Assembly: GCA_028554755.1 (NCBI GenBank)
Contig: JAPTOF010000006.1
Span: forward strand, 12,642,501 to 12,706,500
Direction: 5' to 3'
DNA: 64,000 nucleotides
Origin: Cordia subcordata
Lineage: Eukaryota > Streptophyta > Magnoliopsida > Boraginales > Cordiaceae
In this document: positions 47,460-57,616 of the stretch, piece after piece
Layout: each line of letters opens with the position of its first letter
Numbering within the stretch: position 1 is the first letter of the stretch
The notes under the pieces: generated by a model
What the model saw: only the letters and a program-made list of their open reading frames with translations
Told to the model about the DNA's origin: nothing
Database searches by the model: none
Program-made: the position numbers and the translations under genes

Positions 47460-47775
47460 AATTAGAAAAGCCTAAGCATGTATGTATGTTAATACAATAA
47501 ATACATAAATCAATATCCTCTTTACAAGCTTAAGATTTTAGATGAGGTGGTAACTCTAGCACAGGTTCGATCCTTACTATCACCCATTTTTAGAAAAAAA
47601 CATCAAAACTGTTCACGTGCAAGTTCTAAACAAATTATGTTAAAAAAACATTAAAACTGTTCACGTGCAAGCTCTAAACAAATTACGCTGCACGTGAGAG
47701 GGCGTGTTAATACAATAAATAAATAAACCAATATCCTCTCTACAAGCTTAAACTTTTAGATGAGGTGGTAACTCT
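47460..47775. repeat. Dispersed repeat with ends 'GTTAATACAATAAATA'
   Basis: GTTAATACAATAAATACATA at about 47488 and GTTAATACAATAAATAAATA at about 47706 bracket a segment with GATGAGGTGGTAACTCTAGC, GGTTCGATCC (B-box-like) and GCACGTGAGAGGGCGTG. The leading part recurs directly after the second end. The same sequence is found inverted at 55370-55429 and 56785-56990. It may be tRNA-derived, but the family is unknown to me. Confidence 0.55.
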
Positions 47776-47939
47776 AAGAATGTAGAAAATAATAAATAAA
47801 TAATGAAAATTGAATGATATCTAACAATGTTTTGGAAAAATACAATCAAGAAAACAAAGCCTCTAAGTGGTGGAGATTTGCATTTTATTCACACTCTAGA
47901 ATGTTATTGATACAACGCACACCAAGATCTCTCTCTCTC

Positions 47940-47944
<5 letters not shown>

Positions 47945-47991
<47 letters not shown>

Positions 47992-48809
47992 TATAAGTTA
48001 AACCCACGGGAGCTCAAAGAAGGGTGACACATCAGTACCTATTTATTTGCTAAGTCATCATAAATTCTATTTTTAATATTATTATATTATTATAAATCTA
48101 TATATTATAGTGTTTAATTATATTTATGCACCACTTTTTAACCTTATCATTGCAATGGAGTTACAAGACATTTAATTATATTTATGCACTACCTATATAT
48201 TTTTTGTAATGAATTTAAAGTAATAAAGTCCAAAAAAACTCATTAATTTTATTGAATTTATGCATCATATACTAATTAAAAAATAAAAATAAGAATAAAA
48301 AAGTACTAGAATTAATTTTTATAGATATTTAGAAATAAAAAAATACGAAAACCTAAAAAAAATAAAAAAAATCACATCTATAAAAAAGTTAAACCTAAAG
48401 GAGCTCAAAGAAGGGTGTCACATCAGCACCTATCAATTTGTTAAGTTATCATAAATTATATTTTTAATATTATTACATTATTATAAATCTATATGTTATA
48501 GTGTTTAATTACATTTATACTTATATTTATACACCACATATATATTTCTTTTTAATATGTTTAAATTAATAAAGTCTAAAGAAACTCATTAATTTAATTA
48601 ATTTATGCATCATATCTTAATTAAAAAATAAAAATAAGAATAAAAAAGCATTAGAATTAATTTTTATAGATATTTAAAAATAATTAAAAAATACATGAAA
48701 ACCTAAAAACAATAACAAAATACATATATAAATATTTAAAAAATTTAAAAATATACAAAACCTAAATAAGCCTTATGTAAAGTATGAGATATAAAAGCCG
48801 TAGTTCTAG
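47945..48809 (+). mobile_element. Helitron-like insertion in copy B
   Basis: A (TA)n tract leads into ATAAGTTAAACCC and GGAGCTCAAAGAAGGGTG, the same sequence as the 5' side of the Helitron at 55430-56784. This 5' region is present twice in tandem (about 47986-48385 and 48390-48760). The insertion ends CTAG at 48806-48809, followed by T. In copy A the flanks are joined (GAGATATGTCTAAC near 39647), giving an approximate empty site. The 3' hairpin is degenerate. Confidence 0.6.
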
Positions 48810-48823
48810 TATGTCTTAAAAGT

Positions 48824-50027
48824 TCAACCAATATAGTACATGGGATCCGGCACTTTGAAAGTCCTACCCCCTGGGTTGACGCCAAGCAAATCACTCCACT
48901 GATCTCCAATGTTTCCAACTATTCTGCACCCTGATTTCACCAGCTCCGTACGCTTTGATGACTTGTATTCAACTGCTGATTTCCTACTTTCAGATGCAAC
49001 CCTGCGAACACCATCATCAGCAAGAATTGTTCAGGTTAACTATTAGTCACAAGAGTTAATTATCAACTAGTTATAACGTTACAGTAATATTATGAGCAAA
49101 ATTTAATAGTTACCATAGCTGCATACGTACTTTAGAATTAACTTTTCCCAGGTAGGGTAACCTGCTCTCTTCAAGTTCGCAACTCTCACTTTCCTAAATC
49201 TTTCAGCTGTTCCCGACAAGAAAACAACCTTAATCCCCATAGACACCAATCTTTTGTACACACGAAGCACTGCTGGCACTGCTGGTGCGATTCCTTCATC
49301 AATCCACTCACTGAACATCGTATCGTTGTATGCTATCGCCCTGAAAAAAAAAAAAAAAAAAAAAAAGAACAAAAATCAAAGTCCGTCATTGATTGCAGTT
49401 TGAACTGTTTACGTTAAAAAAAAAAAAGTCCCGTTGATTGAGTTGAGTGCGTTATTTTTTTTTACAAATCCTCCACCTGGAACTCCCATGAGAATTGGAT
49501 TCAGGTCGTCACTCTTGGGAGGTAGCGTTTAACCGTCCACTTGAGCTACCCTCAAATCCCGGTACGGTTTAAACCATTGATTTTCATATGCACCAGAAAA
49601 AAAAGAAAGAAGGAAAGTAAGAAAGAATTTTGTGTTTTTACCCAAATGCAACATCGGAACGAGCATAGTAAGGGAGATTAGAGAGAGCAGTCTCGTCAAT
49701 GTCAAAGATCCACATGTCCTTTCCATCTCCAGTAAATTTTAGGCTCATGGCATACTCAATAGCAGAATCGGCCACGGTTTGGCAATCTTCATTATATTGC
49801 TTGCCTAACATGTAGTGACCCACGTATTTTCCGCAAGCCGCCGGCACCAATTTCCAGTCCCGGAGGTTGTTGGTTTCTATGCCGAAACGCCAGCTCAGGC
49901 AGTTGATTTGGGGAATCTTGTGGCCGGCGGCACCGGAACGTGGCCGGAGAAGAAGAATGCTGTTGTCAGAAGCATTGGATACTGTTGCAAAAGCAACACG
50001 AAAGAGTAGAAATATTATGAACCTCAT
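48824..50027 (-). CDS. HAD class IIIB acid phosphatase / VSP-like protein, copy B, 3 exons, 257 aa
   Basis: Minus-strand exons are 50027-49642, 49340-49131 and 49001-48824, with junctions at the same codons as copy A. Signal peptide residues 1-19 (MRFIIFLLFRVAFATVSNA). Motif I WIFDIDETALSN keeps Asp109 and Asp111; motif II is VVFLSGTAERF; motif IV is IVGNIGDQWSDLLG. It differs from copy A in a shorter first-exon identity block (SLKFTGD for TLTINGD), and by Cys for Tyr just before motif IV (SGCRIVGN). All catalytic residues expected for the family are kept and the frame is open, so both paralogues may be active. A canonical TATATAAAG (50073-50081) lies upstream. Intron 1 contains a SINE-like insertion. 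Confidence 0.93.
49452..49548 (-). mobile_element. SINE-like insertion in intron 1 of copy B
   Basis: On the minus strand GGTAGCTCAAGTGG (A box) is followed by GACCTGAATCCAATTC (B-box-like) and ends in a run of A (T run at 49456-49464 on the plus strand). The head matches the SINE at 21958. Copy A lacks it at the corresponding place. Confidence 0.5.
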
Positions 50028-50072
50028 GATATTGCTAGCTTGTTATAAGCCTTGTCCATCCCATTTCTTGCT

Positions 50073-50081
50073 CTTTATATA
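50073..50081 (-). promoter_or_regulatory. TATA box of phosphatase copy B
   Basis: TATATAAAG on the coding strand about 46-54 bp upstream of the ATG; position implies a very short 5' UTR. Confidence 0.6.
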
Positions 50082-50159
50082 GCATATTTTTGGACGCTCG
50101 CCTACTAACTTGTTAAATTACCTTCAGTCTAGTCCATTCGTACTCCGTATTTTGCACTG

Positions 50160-51343
50160 GTTTATTTAGACTCTTTATGCGTTTTTTAGTTTTTTTAAAA
50201 AATATTTATAGATATGATTTTTTGTGTGTGTTTTTAGTTTGTCGAGTGTTTTTTTTATTATTTTTAAATATCTATAAAATTTAATTTTAGTTTTTTTTGA
50301 AATATCCAATAAATATGATACCATTATGTTCAAAAATTAGTTATGACTATTAATATTCACTTGCATATCCAATGACATGCCTTAGCCATTTTATTTAGTA
50401 AATATTTACAATTAAAGAATATTTTTAGTTCACTAAATTAGTAAAGTTATTTTAGTCATATTTGGTTAAATATTTAATGACAGAAGTTAAATTGAATATT
50501 TGTTTAAAAAATCATGATTGATTTGGATATTTCGAAATAATAAAGACCAAATATAAAGGGAAACAATGGGGACTTGTAGTGATCATAGAGATTTATTAGT
50601 ATTAAAGACTATTTAATAGAAATAAATTTAAAATTTTAATTAAAAGATGGCATGGCATCTCCTAAAGTCACTTAAATTTTGATTTAGTAGTAATAGTAGT
50701 AGTAGTAATAGTAGTAGTATTAGTTTTTGTATCATAATTCTCATTTGAATCTTTAAAAATAATATGGACTAACTTAAGAAAACCACTGGTATTGACAATA
50801 TAATTTCCTCATTTGTTAGTGTATTATATCTCCAAAATTTGTATCCTATAATATCATATTATATGAAGGGACTAATTCGAATAAGTTGTGAAATATTAAG
50901 GACTAATATAAATATATTGAAATAATAAAAATTTTGACTATATTTATGGGCTAATTTGACTATGTACTTAAAATATTATTGACTAATTTAAATAGTTTAA
51001 AAGTCCTTATTATTTTATTCATATTTGTACTAATTTGAATAACTTTATTAAATATAAAGCCCTGATATAAAATTCTTAAATAATAAAAACTAATGTGATT
51101 GTTTAATTTAGGGACTAATTTGACTATGTAATAAAAAAATTATGAATTAATTTAAACATTTTAAAATAATAAGAGTTTAATTAGAGAAAAATAAAAATAC
51201 TAGCGGTTATAATATAATTTATACATTTGAAATTAATAATATTTTTAATCTTACGCATCATCACTTGTGAGAGTGTAAAATTAATTTGTACTCTCTCAAT
51301 AAAAGCTAATGTGGTATGTCTATTTGAGCTCTACTCAATAGAA

Positions 51344-51382
<39 letters not shown>

Positions 51383-53390
51383 CCTCTTTTCTTTTGGAGA
51401 ATACCATCAATGTTCCGCCAAAATAAGTGGGGAGAAATGGAGATAGATTTGAAATGTCTGTTAAAAAAATAAAAATATACAATTGACAACTTGAAGGATG
51501 TATAATATTTTCGAGGGGTCTTTTCTCTTAGAAGGATCTCTACTTATTCGACATAGCTTCTCACAAAAAAAAAAATGATATATAACATTTAGAAAAGGAT
51601 AGCCTCTCACAAAAAAAAAAAAAATGATATATAACATTTAAAAAAGGGGAAGCTGAAAAAAAGAAAAAAACGAATAGAGGCCGCAGCCCACACTCAATCA
51701 TTAATACGTCCAGTCTTAAACGTCACATCAACTTCCCTTGAAATAAATGATGATGAATGCTTATATTAAAAGAATATATTTTAAACAATTGATAGATTAT
51801 TTTTTAATAAAATTAATTAAACTTTAATTAAATAATTATATATATTATACATAAATAAATTATACAAGTATTAATATGATTGAAATGTAGAGAAAATTGG
51901 CTAGCACACCCCAATAGGGTGTCTTGTGTATATATTTGCAAAGTCAAGAGTTTGTTTAAATTATATATATGACCTCTACATTCACAATATAGTTACAAAG
52001 GATAGAATTTATACTAATATATGTCCCCTCAATCTGATCGAGGGAACTCACTATTAAATTGGTCTTCAATTCTTAAAACCACATATGTAGAGTGCAAGGA
52101 CATTTTGAAAAAGTCATCCAGCTCTCAACCTGAAGGTATAAAGCAAACAACCACATCGTGTATTCGTGTTGAGCAACTTTTAATTATATAAATTTATAAA
52201 TTATACAAAAAATAAATGTATACAATATTAAAATAATTGAACTTGGGTGTCACCCCTCAAACTCATTAAATCTTTTTTACTATATAGTCGTTATAATAGG
52301 ATAAAGATAATAACACAAATATAAAAATTAACATTATCCACATTTATTATAATTTTTGGATACGCAGCAACCTGTCAGTTATTTGATCAAATTCTTTATT
52401 TTTTAATTTTCTCTTTAGCCATTATAAAAATTAATCTTTATCTTTTATGTGATAGTACTATCTTAACTAGATTGAAGATTGAGTCTGAATAGTAATAATT
52501 CATGATTTAGATTAAAAGGAACATACATTTAATAAATTAATAGATTGTTTTCTGAATAAAACTAATTGATTAGTTCATACCAATTAAATGTAAAACAAAA
52601 ATATATCACACCAGTGATATTGCATGAGTTTTATCCTAGTAAAATATAAAATGTATACCAACTCGCAATTCATGTGACCAACACATGACTAATCAATTGG
52701 GATAAAATTGACACATTTAGCAAACATGGAGGATCAAATAGGTCATTTTTAAAAAGAGTAAGTTGATTTCTTTTTGCAAATAATGAGGACTATATGACTC
52801 ATTTTTTAAATAATAAGGATCAAAATGACCCTTTTTTTTATAAATAATAAGAAATATTTAAAAAATTTCCCTAATTATAAGTTAGAAATTAATAAGGGAC
52901 CTAAAACAAAAATAAATGAACATATGTATCATTCGCCTTTATAGACTAACACTGACAATGTTGCTCTAATTTGGGCTAGCCAGACTCCTTCTTACTTCCT
53001 ATTAGATTTACGCTTGAACACTGATCCAAAACATAAACGTTTTAAGTTTAGTCAATAAACAAATTAATAGTACTTGTAATGGGATAATATAAATTTAAGC
53101 TTGTCCCATGAGGAACTCACGCTTTATTTTAAGTGAAAAGAATGCATCATTCTCCAGTTCTATTTAAAAATACCATTTTATTTTTATGATAGAAAATTTA
53201 AGGTTTGGCTTCTCTACAAGTCCTAAGAACTACTATAATGAGTTTTTTTTTTTTTATTCTTGAACTGTTAAATGTTAGTCACCATTAGTCTTTGAAGTCA
53301 TTTCGTACAAAAACTAACGAAAATTTCTCAAGCATTGACCAATAGATGGCTAACATTTAGTAGTTCAAAAATCAACTCGCTATCACAATA
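50160..53390. other. Intergenic, no gene seen
   Basis: AT-rich DNA. 50170-50300 resembles part of the Helitron 5' region in inverted orientation. 50440-51180 repeats AGTCCTTATTATT-like motifs as in 10265-11165. A (TA)n lies at 51349-51380. 51560-51640 holds two copies of CTCACAAAAAAAAAAATGATATATAACATTT about 57 bp apart. The right edge of the segmental duplication is near 51915. Confidence 0.45.
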
Positions 53391-53397
53391 TATCCTA

Positions 53398-53526
53398 GCC
53401 ATTTCCATGCCAAAGTCGTTCAATTTCTATCATTATGATAGTTCAAAAACTAAAATATTTGCTATTTCCATGCCAAAGTCGTGCAATTTCTACCATTATG
53501 ATAGTTGAAAAACTAAAATATCCTAG
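53398..53526. repeat. Tandem duplication, 63-bp unit x2
   Basis: The unit GCCATTTCCATGCCAAAGTC... at 53398 recurs at 53461 with four or so changes. Confidence 0.8.
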
Positions 53527-53574
53527 GTATAATAGTTCAGGAACTTTTGTAAAGGACTTGACCTAAGAATTAAT

Positions 53575-53961
53575 AAGTTTCAGGAGAATGACTGGCGCGC
53601 ATAAATGTGATATCCTTTATGATTATGGGTTTGTTTGGAATGGTTTTTTTAAGAAAAAAATATTTTTTTATTAAAAAATAACATTAAATTTGTAATAAGT
53701 ATTTAATTGTCTTTAAAAAAAATTAAAATTTTAAAAAAACTCAAATACAATTTATTTTAGAATATAGAATTTTTAACTTTTAAAAAAAATTATTTTTCAA
53801 AAATTATTCAAATAATTATTTTAACAAAAAACTAATTTAAACGAACCCTATAATCAACATGGGATGTATTTGCTAACGCAGAAAACGGGGGATATTTAAG
53901 TGTTTAAGCGTGAAAAGAAAGGATGTCACATTTATGCGCGCCAGTCATTCTCCAGAAACTT
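53575..53961. repeat. 44-bp near-perfect inverted repeat around a nested MITE
   Basis: The left arm (53575-53618) contains GGAGAATGACTGGCGCGCAT and the right arm (53918-53961) its complement; 42 of 44 positions pair. The arms are GC-richer than the neighbourhood. The present spacer is 299 bp but includes the MITE at 53627-53848; without it the loop was about 74 nt. Confidence 0.9.
53627..53848. mobile_element. Tourist-like MITE, 222 bp, TAT target duplication
   Basis: Starts GGGTTTGTTTGGAATGG and ends TAATTTAAACGAACCC, flanked by TAT at 53624-53626 and 53849-53851. It lies inside the loop of the inverted repeat and is therefore younger than it. Confidence 0.7.
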
Positions 53962-54508
53962 AATGATGTCCCGTCGCTATTAGATTCCTTGTTGATTTGT
54001 CTCTAGATACAGACAGATAAGTCGGATAATCACTATATGTGATTAGAATTCAACCACGTCGCACGTTAAACTCATTAATTTCCTTTCCTTTACACCTTTT
54101 TAAGGTTTTGTTTGAATTCAAAATTTTAATTTGTGTAATAACGGGAGTCTAGAATAGACAATTTTGGCTCATTCCTTCACGCTGACAATTCTGGGTTCAT
54201 ACAATTAGAATAAACTCTCTCTCTCTCTGTCTTTTTTTTTTTTTTGGATATGAAAACTTCTGATTTCATTAGATTAACAAAAGGGCACATGCACAATCGC
54301 ATCAGTACAAAATGCAAAATAATTCTTATTTTTGGGATATTGAATAATGCATTATTTTGGTTTATATGTATAAAGTTTCCTTCTATTTTTTTTTTTAAAA
54401 AAAGGACACAAGGATGATTTCTTGATGCAGACAAGAGATGGGAGGCTGACATGGCCTTTTATTTCCCATGCCCTTCATACCGAAAATAGCTGACAATGTC
54501 AAAAGAAT

Positions 54509-55056
54509 TAGGGATGAGCATCCGGTTTAATCTAATCAAAATTGAAATTGAATTTTAATAATCAAATTTCTAAAATTTTAAAAATTAATAACTGAAACCA
54601 AACGAAAATATATCAATAACTGAAAATATTTAACCGAAATTTTTAGGTTCGGTTTTGGTTATGACCAAAATAACCGAATTGTTCCAAAAAAAATCATATA
54701 TTATTCAAAACTAATTTAAATAAACAAAATTTTATAATTATAATAACCAAATTTCAAAATTCATCATCGAAATTCATATTATTTATACATATAAGAATGA
54801 AATAAACTTATAAGTATATATGAACATAAGCTTGAAAAAATGATAACTAAATTAATTTTTTTAATGAAAAATAACTATTCGGTTATTAACCTAAATTTTG
54901 GAGAAATAACCGAAACCGAACCGAAAACCGAAAACCAAAATTTCTCCATTTTTGATAACCGAAACCAAACCAAACATAAAATAATCGAATTAAATTTTAT
55001 ATTTTGGTTAGGTTCCGTTCGGTTATCTGGTTATAATCGAATAATGCTCACCCCTA
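54509..55056. mobile_element. hAT-like MITE with 'TAGGGATGAGCA' termini, 548 bp
   Basis: Left terminus TAGGGATGAGCATCCGG; right terminus on the other strand TAGGGGTGAGCATTATT. The interior is rich in AACCGAAACCGAA-type repeats in both orientations, the basis of a short plus-strand frame that is not a gene. An 8-bp target duplication could not be made out. Confidence 0.6.
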
Positions 55057-55429
55057 AATAGGGTACCAAAATTAGTCAGAATCATCACAGTAGTTCGCAT
55101 TAAGGGCTTTTCCAAGTTCCCTTTTAGAAAAACCTTTTCTCGTATAATTTTTGAAAAAGCTATTTTTAAAAGTTAAATTTTTTTTTTGAAAAGAACTTGA
55201 AATTGAACTTTTTTTAAATTTTAACTTTTCTTAAAAGCTAATCTAAATACTTTGTAAAATAAAAATACTTTAAAAAAAACTTGATAAAAATATCAATTCA
55301 AGTGAATCCTATCTCTCATTGATAGAAAATTAAATATAATAGGAGTTACTTGTTTGTATACAATTATACTAAGCTACCACCTCAGTTAAAAGTTTAAACT
55401 TATAGAAAGGGTTTAGTTATATTTATTGA

Positions 55430-56752
55430 CTAGCATTTCTTTCTCGTGCTCCGCACGAGTTAATTTATTTTTAATAGCAAACATTAAATTTTTATTGAGT
55501 TTATGTATTTTAATTAAAGACAACAAATCATTATACATATATATATCTTGTTTGTAAATAATATGATAATTATGAATAAACTAAAATTAAAAAATAATCC
55601 AAAAAGCCTTATATGTGTAGGCTTGTGCATGAAGCATAACATGTAATAATATTAAGGAATTAAACAAAAATTAAAATAACCAATTGAACACACAAGTAAT
55701 ACAGAATACTTAAACAAAATAAAATGAATTACAAAAAATTAAAAGAAAATATTTTTAAGAAAGAAAGTGAGAAAATATTAACTGTAAATTAAGATTGAGG
55801 CTTAAGTTGGATTCAATCTCCTTAAAACTTTAACACGCTATTACAATGTTGACAACATCTCGCACAAACCTTCTAATAGACAATAGTTTACCTTCTGTGA
55901 ATCTATCACTCAAATCATGAGAGCGAATCATAAGAATAGTGTTAAAGCTCTATTAACTATGCAAGCTTATAGACTATAAGAAGCACTATATGCAAAAAAA
56001 AAACTTTTATTTTATTTTTTTGTATGTCTTGAAGCTTTCACAATGCAACTATTTATAGATGGAAGAATTGGCATGACATAAATTCTATTATAAATAAAGC
56101 ATTCCAAGGGTCTCAAAACTCCTTTACATTAATCTTATGACTTATAAGTCATTTTAAAATGACACTCTAAGGTTTTAAAACTCATATGCATTAACCTCCA
56201 TAACTAACATAGTGGAGAAATGAAAGGTTTTCTAAATGATAGATTTATAATAATGTAATAATATTAAAAATATAATCTATGCTAACTTGACAAATAGATA
56301 GGTACTGATGTGGTATCCTTCTTTGAGCTCCTTTAGATTTAAATAATATATATATATATATATATGTGTGATTTTTTTTATTGTTTTTAGGTTTTCATTT
56401 GTTTTTTTAATTATTTCTAAATATCTATAAAAATTAATTCTAGTGCTTTTTAATTCTTATTTTTATTTTTTTAATTAGGATATGATGCATAAATTAATTA
56501 AATTAATGAGTTTTTTTTTACTTTATTACTTTAAACTCATTAAAAAGAAATATATAGGTGGTGCATAAATATAATTAAATATCTTGTAACTGTATTGCAA
56601 TGATAAGGTTAATAAGTGGTGTATAAATGTAATTAAACACTATAATATATAGATTTATAATAATATAATAATATTAAAAATCTAATTTATGATGACTTGG
56701 CAAATAGATAGGTACTGATGTGGCACCCTTATTTGAGCTCTTTTGGGTTTAA

Positions 56753-56784
<32 letters not shown>
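55430..56784 (-). mobile_element. Non-autonomous Helitron, about 1355 bp
   Basis: Read on the minus strand, the 3' end has the hairpin CTCGTGCGGAGCACGAG (55443-55459) followed by AAAGAAATG and CTAG (55430-55433), then host T: the hallmark Helitron 3' terminus. The 5' side begins in a (TA)n tract followed by AAGTTAAACCC and GAGCTCAAATAAGGGTG, shared with the insertion at 47945. Joining the flanks gives GTGTTAATTACAA/TCAATAAATATAAC, which matches the uninterrupted repeat at about 47704-47730, so insertion between A and T is supported. No Rep/helicase is encoded. The usual 5' TC is hidden by the TA tract. Confidence 0.75.
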
Positions 56785-56788
<4 letters not shown>

Positions 56789-56999
56789 AATTAACACGCT
56801 CTGTCAAGTGCAACATGATTTGTTTAGACGTTGTACGTGGACAATTTTTTAAATTTAGTGGTAGTGAGTTTCGAACTTGAGACTGTCTAGTTTCTATGCT
56901 CTGTTACTATATTAGAGTCATCACCTCATCTAAAAGTTTAAACTTGTAAATATGATTTTGTTATATTTATTTATTGTAATTAATAAATTACTTTAACGC

Positions 57000-57372
57000 C
57001 ATAAGATCTAAAAATGGTCCCAGCAACACGCATGGCATTTTCTTTTTCTCCTTTAATCCCTTTACTTCCGCATTTAGGTCCCCTATATATCCACAACACT
57101 TTTTTTCTCTTTTTTTGACCCTTCATTTCCATAGAATTTGAAGCTAGAACCTTATTTTTAGGAAAAAGTATCCTTAATCACTTCAGCTATTGCCTCACTC
57201 CCATGCCGACAACACTTAAGAAATTCCAATTTATTTCATCACAAGTAATTTTATCTAGGGAGATTATTTCCTAAACCTAGATTAACCTATTTGGCAATTG
57301 TTGTTATTTCTGAACTATCCATTGGAGAGTTCGTGTTTTTCTAATTTGGATAATAGTTTCTAACTTGGACGT
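57000..57372. other. Intergenic, no gene seen
   Basis: AT-rich DNA between the Helitron-bearing repeat and the copia LTR; nothing recognisable. Confidence 0.5.
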
Positions 57373-57604
57373 TGTTAGATTATATATGGTATAGAATATA
57401 TTTAGCACAATTTATTGTATCCTGTATAATCTATAAATTATTGTATTACTTAATTGATGATTTCCATAGTTAGGTTTTTGTTTTGGTGACCAAGACAACT
57501 CTTGTCTATATAAACAACTCGTCTGTACAACTTGTAACAAAACACATGTGAATAATCCTCTTGCTTTATTTTTGATTTCATGACTTCTCGTTTCTATTTC
57601 GACA
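57373..57604 (+). mobile_element. 5' LTR of a Ty1/copia element, about 232 bp
   Basis: Begins TGTTAGATTATATATGG and ends TTTCGACA just before the primer site. A TATATAAA box sits at 57507-57514. The short length is normal for several copia lineages. Confidence 0.7.
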
Positions 57605-57616
57605 TGGTATCAGAGC
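57605..57616 (+). other. Copia primer-binding site (tRNA-iMet)
   Basis: TGGTATCAGAGC is complementary to the 3' end of initiator methionine tRNA, the standard copia primer site. Confidence 0.85.

Larger units (their letters stand above)
46440..51915. repeat. Segmental duplication, copy B
   Basis: Colinear with 38300-42620 (landmarks given there). Copy B is longer because of a Helitron-like insertion (about 47945-48809), a repeat at 47460-47775 and extra intergenic DNA at 50160-51480. Both copies keep an intact phosphatase gene in the same orientation. Confidence 0.8.

Noticed and set aside
54840..55061. 73-aa Asn/Glu-rich plus-strand frame
   Set aside because: Lies wholly within the AACCGAAACCGAA-repeat MITE.
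55095..55310. Another Tourist-like MITE
   Set aside because: The right end resembles the family (AATTCAAGTGAATCC) but the left end and target duplication are not convincing.
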